Part shown: positions 58,431 to 64,000 of the stretch, in pieces | Numbering within the stretch: position 1 is the first letter of the stretch | How the letters are laid out: the number at the start of each line of letters is the position of its first letter | From: an uncultured Oscillospiraceae bacterium | Lineage (GTDB): Bacteria; Bacillota; Clostridia; Oscillospirales; Ruminococcaceae | Length of the DNA stretch: 64,000 bases | NCBI GenBank assembly: GCA_934446455.1 | Contig: CAKSEE010000009.1 | Location: 1-64,000, forward strand | Reading direction: 5' to 3' | Program-made: the position numbers and the translations under genes | The notes under the pieces: generated by a model | Seen by the model: only the letters and a program-made list of their open reading frames with translations | Told to the model about the DNA's origin: nothing | The model's database searches: none

Positions 58431-58459
58431 ATTATAACACACTAAAATCCCTTTGTCTT
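58431..58459 (-). promoter_or_regulatory. Promoter of the AraC-type gene
   Basis: AAGACA and TATAAT on the minus strand, 17 bp apart. The -35 is weak (4 of 6). Confidence 0.5.
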
Positions 58460-58562
58460 AACATTTTCAGAGCACATTATGTCAATTTCTTGTTCCGAAT
58501 GAAATTTAATGTCCACCAAGGAAATCAATCCAAGGTGGGCATTGTGCTGTGATTATATAGTT

Positions 58563-59297
58563 TTATCTGAGTAATTTATTAACACGCTTCTGCACCGCAG
58601 AATAATCATATCCTGCTGCAGTCAGTTTCTGCTTTCGTTCTGCACCATTACCCCAATCCCCACGGATAACCTCTTTGGCGAGCTGCTCAACGGTTTTCTT
58701 TACGGGGGTGGGGTTCACATATTCGCAAAAGCAAATATCACCGTCAACATCATACCCATCAATCTTATCCACACCCCACTGCCACATAGTCTGACCATAG
58801 TTGTACTTTGACGGACAGTTGGGGCTGTTAGTCCAGTGAGCAAGCCATATGTCGTACTTGCCGACAATCCTGCTCTTGTCGTAATAGTTCTCCATGAAAG
58901 ACGGATTTGCATAAATGCCAGACTTGAATCCCGCCCGCCTTATCTTTTCACAGAAAGCAATCGCCATCTTAGTGCGGGTATCTGTGTTCAGACCCTCAAT
59001 CTGCTTTTTCTCTTCCATGTCGAAGAATACGGGATATGTCGGAGATAAGTTCTTGATTACCTCAATGCACTTTTCAGCCTCTGTCAGTGCCTGCTCAATG
59101 CTCATTGCATAGCTGTACCAGTAAAAACCGTAATCAATGCCGTATTTCTTGCAGTCCGCCACGAACTTATCCATAGTAACATCTTTCTTCGTGGAAAAGC
59201 CCGCACGGATAATTGCGAACTTCACGCCCGCCTGTTTCAGCGCAGGAAAGCTGATGCCCTCCTGACAGTAGCTTAAATCAACACCTTTAATCTTCAT
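58563..59297 (-). CDS. GH25 endolysin with C-terminal cell-wall-binding repeat
   Basis: A 244-aa muramidase. The GH25 domain (1-195) has the catalytic acidic residues in KGVDLSYCQ (Asp6), FFDMEEKKQ (Asp/Glu pair) and YDIWLAHW. The C-terminal 40 residues form a CW_7-type wall-binding repeat (LAKEVIRGDWGNGAERKQKL). AAGGAGG lies upstream. It overlaps the holin gene, forming a lysis cassette. Confidence 0.92.
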   Translation of the reverse strand: MKIKGVDLSYCQEGISFPALKQAGVKFAIIRAGFSTKKDVTMDKFVADCKKYGIDYGFYWYSYAMSIEQALTEAEKCIEVIKNLSPTYPVFFDMEEKKQIEGLNTDTRTKMAIAFCEKIRRAGFKSGIYANPSFMENYYDKSRIVGKYDIWLAHWTNSPNCPSKYNYGQTMWQWGVDKIDGYDVDGDICFCEYVNPTPVKKTVEQLAKEVIRGDWGNGAERKQKLTAAGYDYSAVQKRVNKLLR

Positions 59298-59709
59298 CTT
59301 CGTCCTCCTTTTCCGAACGCTTATGCAGCTGCTCTAGCACATCTTTCAGTTTCTTCGGAACATGCAAACCCAGGTGCGCGGCGTTCTCAAGCAGCGAAAT
59401 ACCCTCGTTTGACAGATAGAAGAATATCACCGCAGTGCGCAGAACAGAGCCTGCGCCAATAACCCGAGTATCAAGAATATGCCCGCCGCCGACCAGAGCG
59501 AAGATAAGCACCTTTCTGCATATTCCCTTAAATCCTACCGAGCTTGACAGCTTCTTGTCCGAGATAGCGCACATCACTCCGGTTATGTAGTCGATAACCA
59601 CAAAGGCAATAAGCGCATAAAGCAAACCATCGCTCCCTCCGAGGAACCAGCCGAGCCACCCGCCGACCGACGTAAAAATAAGCTGTATTGTGTTCCAGAA
59701 TTCTCTCAT
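59287..59709 (-). CDS. Phage holin (toxin-secretion/holin family)
   Basis: A 140-aa membrane protein of the Firmicutes phage_holin_4 family: helices near 5-35 and 35-60 (LLYALIAFVVIDYITGVMCA) and the motif SSVGFKGICRKVLIFALVG. The end is acidic (EKEDEDED). Start at 59709 with GGAGGG upstream. It makes holes for the endolysin encoded immediately downstream. Confidence 0.88.
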   Translation of the reverse strand: MREFWNTIQLIFTSVGGWLGWFLGGSDGLLYALIAFVVIDYITGVMCAISDKKLSSSVGFKGICRKVLIFALVGGGHILDTRVIGAGSVLRTAVIFFYLSNEGISLLENAAHLGLHVPKKLKDVLEQLHKRSEKEDEDED

Positions 59710-59723
59710 AATAAACCCTCCAA

Positions 59724-61448
59724 TCATTCGTCAGCGATGTCGTAAGTTATTTTCATGACCTGCCCGTCCAGTTTTCGCACCGGCTCTGACAGGTTGTTTA
59801 TTGTGGTAAGACACAGCTTGCATATCCCAAGCGCAAAGCCAAAGAAATGCTGACTGCCGGTTGAATGCGGATAGTACGGTAGAATATACAGCGGTAGGTT
59901 CAGTCCGTCCGTCTTGATGAGGTTTGCATATGAATACATCAAACTCGAGCCGTATGTAGGCGCAGAAAAGCGCATTCTGTACCAACCATACCCGTCATCC
60001 TTTTTTATTACTTCAAGCGCTATAAGCGAATACTGAACATTACAGCTGTCACATACAAGCAAAGGCATATTTGTTGCTTCATCGACATAGAACCCCCAGA
60101 AGCTCGCCGAAGTCATGTTGGATAGCGTCCCATCAGCAATATACTGAAGTATCTCTCCCGTGGATTTGCCGTCCTTGGTGAATACACGAAACTGTCCAAA
60201 ATTATTTGTACTGCTTGCTTCTTTCCCGTCTATCAGCGGATATTTAGTAATGACGAAGTACTTATCGTCCCACTCAAAGGCGCTCAGCGCATTGCAGTAA
60301 TCGCCGTTCACACCCGCGCCGTAAAACCATCTGTAACTTCCCGAAACCCCCGAAGCATACACATTATTGATACCAACTCCGTAATTTTGCAAAGGCACAT
60401 CGGTTTCAATTACCTTTTTAGAAACCTGCTCATAAGTGTCCAGGTCAAAAATGTAATGATGAATATGTTGGAGCGAGGTTGCAACGATGTGTATCTTGTC
60501 CCAAATCACATAGGGGAAGAACGCCAGCCACTGAGGATCACTTTCCCAGTCGCTCTTTAACTTCTCAACTTCTTCCGCAGGTAGGTTTTTCACATTACTC
60601 GTGTTACAGTCGTAGTAATAACCGCCGTGGTGATAGCTGTTATCATAGGTCGAATTGGGAATACGCTCCGCAGCCGGAAACAGCTCTATGACTTTCTTCA
60701 CGCTTATAATGCCGCAGAACGGCTTTTCCGTGCTTACGCTTATCGACATGGGGTCGAACATAACGACCTCATAAATACACCCGTCATGGATATGCTTTCC
60801 GAGGAGCCGCACATTTCCGTTCGAGAGCCTGCCCATGTAAAACCACTTGAAAACCCCGCAATTGAACTGCGAATCCGGAATATACCGTCCGACAATAGTG
60901 TGATACGCCTGCCTGAACGAATCCAGAGAGCTGCTGTTAAGGTCAGTTCCTCCGCATGACAGATTCCAGTAGGAATGGTGCATTCCGTTTGTGCCGCCGT
61001 CCTTGGTTGTCATGCAGATACAGCTGATTTCGCCGTTCGCCTTGTCAGAAGCAAAGTCCCACACATGGCGGTAGCCCTTGCCGTTCTCAATGCGGCCGCT
61101 TTCATTAGCGTTGTAAGTGCCGATGCTTGTTTCCGTGTTCGTGTTGGCGATTCCTGCGTGACCTATCTCCTCGTTCGTCCACGGGAGCATCATATTGTTG
61201 CCGTCCTCGGGGATTTTGTCACGGCAGACTATAACCCCACGGAACGCAGTATCGGCAATGTTTCCCACAAAATCACGCAGCATATTAAAGCTGCGGTCGT
61301 TGTCGGAATCCATGCCGATTTCAATGTAATCGGGCGGGTTGAGAATCGTGTCAACGGCATTCGTAATCATATTTTCTTCATGAAGTTCCTTAACCACTTC
61401 TCTGGATTTCTCATCAAAAAGCTGAATAGTCGCTTTACCTTTAATCAT
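59724..61448 (-). CDS. Phage tail/baseplate protein, likely host-recognition
   Basis: A 574-aa protein with Tyr/Trp/Gly/Asp-rich beta repeats (YFVITKYPLIDGKE, GFYVDEATNMPLLVCD). Its start segment (MIKGKATIQLFDEKSREVV) is typical of Firmicutes phage proteins encoded between the tail endopeptidase and the holin. Start at 61448 with GAGGAGG upstream, overlapping the preceding gene. The repeats may form a propeller-like receptor-binding domain. Function inferred from position. Confidence 0.6.
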   Translation of the reverse strand: MIKGKATIQLFDEKSREVVKELHEENMITNAVDTILNPPDYIEIGMDSDNDRSFNMLRDFVGNIADTAFRGVIVCRDKIPEDGNNMMLPWTNEEIGHAGIANTNTETSIGTYNANESGRIENGKGYRHVWDFASDKANGEISCICMTTKDGGTNGMHHSYWNLSCGGTDLNSSSLDSFRQAYHTIVGRYIPDSQFNCGVFKWFYMGRLSNGNVRLLGKHIHDGCIYEVVMFDPMSISVSTEKPFCGIISVKKVIELFPAAERIPNSTYDNSYHHGGYYYDCNTSNVKNLPAEEVEKLKSDWESDPQWLAFFPYVIWDKIHIVATSLQHIHHYIFDLDTYEQVSKKVIETDVPLQNYGVGINNVYASGVSGSYRWFYGAGVNGDYCNALSAFEWDDKYFVITKYPLIDGKEASSTNNFGQFRVFTKDGKSTGEILQYIADGTLSNMTSASFWGFYVDEATNMPLLVCDSCNVQYSLIALEVIKKDDGYGWYRMRFSAPTYGSSLMYSYANLIKTDGLNLPLYILPYYPHSTGSQHFFGFALGICKLCLTTINNLSEPVRKLDGQVMKITYDIADE

Positions 61449-63216
61449 TCTGTTCCTCCTCATACGGTGTGTAAATAAACGATGTCTGGAAACTGTTACA
61501 TGGCGCATTGTTCAGAACATCGGTCAGATTTCCAACATCTCCGTTGTACAGCAGCGTAATGCTCTGAACGCTGTCTTTCATTGCGGAACTGCCGAACGCA
61601 AGCCAAATCGTACTGCCGAAATCACCCACGCCGAAATCTGCGGAAATCGGCTGCAAGCGGACTGTTTCCTTTTCGGTTGTGACTATCATTATGAAAGCCG
61701 CAGTTTCAATGCGCTCTGCCTTGACGGGATTTCGCAGTTCAAGATACAGTTTTCTGTTCGATACGTTCACCACGGTGATTGGCGGCGGGGTGATTATTTT
61801 CGGGCTCCATACGTCTGGGAATACCGCTCTGACGGTGGGTTCAAGCGTTTTTCTCTCCCTTTCACGCTTTATGAAAGCGAGTATGGGTTCGCTGAACTTG
61901 AACTTATGTGACTTGAGAATCTCAAACAGCAGCGTATCAGATGTGCGAACAAGCGACTTTCTGACGGTTCGGCGCATAGTAAAACGAACCTCGTCCTCGC
62001 GTGCCTCAATGTAGCCGTCCCAGGGAGTATCTCCGGCGAGATAAGCGCCCATTACATAGCCCCAGGTCTGCATTTTCGGGAACTTACCCTCTGCGCCATC
62101 AGACGAAATCACACTGAGCGACATGGTATTTTGACCGACCTCCGATGTGAACGGGTATGTATAAGTCTTTGTGTGCGAACCCTCGCTGAAATACTCCTCA
62201 TAACGCATGACTTCGTTTTCGTTCTTTTTCAGAATGAACGCAAGAGTTCCTGCGGCTGAAATCACGAATTTCACAGTTGAGCAGAACGCTGCGTATGTCG
62301 CTTGAATCGCATTGTAAGTAATGCGAAACAGCCGCTGTGACTTCTCCGTTATCGAAATATCCGCGCTGTTTGTCGCGGTTTTGAGTTCCGCAGTGGATTC
62401 GCCCACGTCCTTGCGTATCTCGTTCGTTTTCTGCTCCATCCGGTAGAGATTGTCCGAAATGCTCGGACGGTAATCTCCGACTTCGATAGAGATTTCACGG
62501 CGGTTGTACGGGTTGAAACTCATGGCGATTATACGGGTGTTTACGTTGAGGTTGAACGGGTGGAACACTATCTGCACGTTGTCGCCGACCGAAAAATTCA
62601 TATTCTTGTACAGTGTCAGACCGTAATTTGTGGTACCGGAACGGCTGTCGGTTTCCATAGTCAAATCGGAAACGTTCCGACCGTCCATAACCCCGATATA
62701 CTCCGTTGAACCTCTGTGGGAGCGGATATTTATCTCGTTCCCGTTGTATTCAATCTCACCTCCGCAAAGTGCAATTAGCTGCATTAAGGCGGCTCTGCGG
62801 GTACATTCTCGATTGATTTTCAGCTTTATCGGAACGGTCGGGTCGCAAATTCCGGCGGTTAGTGATGTGCCTTGCAGCAAAGAAATAAGGCACTCACCCG
62901 GAGCGCCCTCAAAGTCAAATTCAGTCAGTTTGTATTCGTCATTGTTAAGTTCATAGGACTTGTGTTCGCACTCCACGGTGCAAATCGCAATGCCATTTGA
63001 AAGGGATTTCGACACCTTCACTACATTGAAAAGGTAGTTCAGAGTGTCGCTTTTCAGCTGTACCTCAAGCCCCGTGAATATCTCCGAAGCCATCGAGGAC
63101 ATTACGGAAAATTGAAATGTGCATTCTCCGTTCAAGCTGTCGGTAAGCGATGCTGAAATCACCCGTGTAAACACACCACGAACATTTCCGTTTTCAGTTA
63201 CGATTATCTCAACCAT
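61441..63216 (-). CDS. Phage tail protein (endopeptidase tail/ReqiPepy6 Gp37-like)
   Basis: A 591-aa structural protein. The N-terminal 300 residues follow the phage tail-tip hub pattern (ISASLTDSLNGECTFQFSV, YLFNVVKVSKS, LTLYKNMNFSVGDNVQIVF). The C-terminal half has beta-rich decoration domains. The ATG at 63216 overlaps the tape-measure stop. It would sit at the tail tip between the tape measure and the receptor-binding protein. Confidence 0.7.
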   Translation of the reverse strand: MVEIIVTENGNVRGVFTRVISASLTDSLNGECTFQFSVMSSMASEIFTGLEVQLKSDTLNYLFNVVKVSKSLSNGIAICTVECEHKSYELNNDEYKLTEFDFEGAPGECLISLLQGTSLTAGICDPTVPIKLKINRECTRRAALMQLIALCGGEIEYNGNEINIRSHRGSTEYIGVMDGRNVSDLTMETDSRSGTTNYGLTLYKNMNFSVGDNVQIVFHPFNLNVNTRIIAMSFNPYNRREISIEVGDYRPSISDNLYRMEQKTNEIRKDVGESTAELKTATNSADISITEKSQRLFRITYNAIQATYAAFCSTVKFVISAAGTLAFILKKNENEVMRYEEYFSEGSHTKTYTYPFTSEVGQNTMSLSVISSDGAEGKFPKMQTWGYVMGAYLAGDTPWDGYIEAREDEVRFTMRRTVRKSLVRTSDTLLFEILKSHKFKFSEPILAFIKRERERKTLEPTVRAVFPDVWSPKIITPPPITVVNVSNRKLYLELRNPVKAERIETAAFIMIVTTEKETVRLQPISADFGVGDFGSTIWLAFGSSAMKDSVQSITLLYNGDVGNLTDVLNNAPCNSFQTSFIYTPYEEEQND

Positions 63217-64000
63217 CACACCGCCCCTGCATTCCTTACCGTCACCTTGTTCTGGTTCCACTGTATTCGGGATATTACCTTTGTGAGAGGTACACCGTCA
63301 ATGCTAAGCGGAATTGTTACATCAAACGCCTGCGTCTGTACTCCGTTGAAGCCCGAAACCGTGCCGTTCATGTCGAGGTCAAAATCTGACGGGATAGCGT
63401 TCTGCATACTCTTTGAAACGTCTTTCATCTCATCGCTGAAGCCCTCGCCAAGTCCCTCTGCCATAAAGCCGCCGAGGTTCGCGAACAGTTTTGACGGAGA
63501 ATGTATTCCGAAGAAGTCCTTGATTCCGTCCACAATGCCGCCGAAAAATCCGCTTATCTGATTCCAAAGCCACGCGCCCGCATCAGAAATACCCTGCCAC
63601 AGGCCTTTCAGCAGGTTGCCGCCGACCTCCGCCATCTTGCCAAAGTAGCTTCCGAATGCGTCTATAATGCCGCTTATGATTTGCGGAATCGCCTTGACTA
63701 TCTCCACGATAATGGTCGGGAGGTTTTCAATCAGCGCAATAAACAGCTGAACGCCCGCCGCAACAAGCTGCGGAATCGCTCCGATAACAGCGTCAATAAC
63801 GCTTGAAATTATCTGCGGAATAGCCGCGACAATGGTCGTGATGATTGTCGGCAGGTTCTGCACAAGCGAGATGAGCAGCTTGATTCCGGCTTCGATGATA
63901 AGCGGAATTGCTGAAATCACCGCATTGATTATTCCGTCAATTATCTGTGGAATGACCTCCACGATTGCCGCAATGATGTCCGGCAAAGCCGTCACAAGCG
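63216..64000 (-). CDS. Phage tape-measure protein, C-terminal part
   Basis: The last 260 or so residues of a tape-measure protein; the gene continues off the window. Hydrophobic tandem modules such as LPTIITTIVAAIPQII and LPTIIVEIVKAIPQII repeat three to four times, then a Gly/Phe-rich segment (GGIVDGIKDFFGIHSPSK) and a C-terminal domain. The modules set tail length and later enter the host membrane. The motif HSPSK is common in these proteins. Confidence 0.88.
   Translation of the reverse strand, partial: LVTALPDIIAAIVEVIPQIIDGIINAVISAIPLIIEAGIKLLISLVQNLPTIITTIVAAIPQIISSVIDAVIGAIPQLVAAGVQLFIALIENLPTIIVEIVKAIPQIISGIIDAFGSYFGKMAEVGGNLLKGLWQGISDAGAWLWNQISGFFGGIVDGIKDFFGIHSPSKLFANLGGFMAEGLGEGFSDEMKDVSKSMQNAIPSDFDLDMNGTVSGFNGVQTQAFDVTIPLSIDGVPLTKVISRIQWNQNKVTVRNAGAV

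Larger units (their letters stand above)
55318..64000. mobile_element. Prophage-like element, left part (continues past window)
   Basis: All genes from 55351 to the window end read leftward: tape measure, tail and baseplate proteins, holin, GH25 lysozyme, then two unknown genes, two excisionase-like genes and integrase at the left end. The order late structural to lysis to integrase is that of siphovirus-type prophages in Firmicutes. The integrase is of the Tn916 type, which is less usual for a phage. The outer boundary is not defined, since the right end is not in the window. Confidence 0.8.

Noticed and set aside
1..64000. CRISPR arrays, tRNA and rRNA genes
   Set aside because: No regularly spaced 25-40 bp repeats and no tRNA-like T-arm sequences with matching acceptor stems were seen by eye.

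Overview
The window looks like a chromosomal segment of a gut Clostridia bacterium of the Ruminococcus/Oscillospiraceae kind. This is inferred from a dockerin-tailed giant surface protein, several zinc-ribbon membrane proteins, near-consensus sigma-A promoters with 17-bp spacers, strong AGGAGG-type ribosome binding sites, and a fairly GC-rich core interrupted by AT-rich mobile DNA. No rRNA, tRNA or CRISPR array was seen.

Region 1 (1-5062) is accreted and decaying mobile DNA. It holds the end of an IS3-type element, an XRE regulator plus ImmA/IrrE-type protease pair, a coupled DUF4417-like / putative toxin / putative immunity cassette, and fossils of tyrosine recombinases and a MobV relaxase. 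Region 2 (5063-15842) is an integrative mobilizable element of about 10.8 kb inserted in the 3' end of guaA. It is bounded by direct repeats of the last guaA codons, with 11-bp-spaced arm-type repeats inside both ends. It carries integrase, excisionase, a divergent XRE repressor, a RepA-like helicase, a MobV relaxase with oriT-like palindromes, and an AT-rich defence operon: Dam-family methyltransferase, AlwI-like restriction enzyme, and an 813-aa protein combining an OB-like N-terminus, a P-loop NTPase and a C-terminal HEPN motif. A second arm-repeat pair just left of the guaA-proximal core suggests an older element sat at the same site.

Region 3 (15828-55060) is the host chromosome: guaA, zinc-ribbon membrane proteins, a frameshifted transglutaminase lipoprotein, a polar amino-acid ABC transporter, a beta-helix lipoprotein, an EAL phosphodiesterase, a CorA-like transporter, rlmH, a D-Ala-D-Ala carboxypeptidase, a metallophosphoesterase with a PC4-like protein, acylphosphatase, an ABC/LytTR/DUF3021 operon, a 1998-aa GLUG-repeat dockerin protein, a fucose/arabinose isomerase-family enzyme, an orphan EcfT and a tyrosine phosphatase. 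Region 4 (about 55318-64000, running off the end) is a prophage-like element with a Tn916-type integrase, two excisionase-like proteins and phage lysis and tail genes.

The most unusual feature is a family of about 187-bp non-coding elements (copies at 24162, 26322 and 34102; solo end hairpin at 51904). Each is placed at a gene's intrinsic terminator, and in the two intact cases is flanked by a direct duplication of the whole 23-24 bp terminator hairpin. Internal stems are kept while their sequences change between copies. A second, unrelated MITE-like element sits in the 3' end of rlmH and adds seven codons to it.
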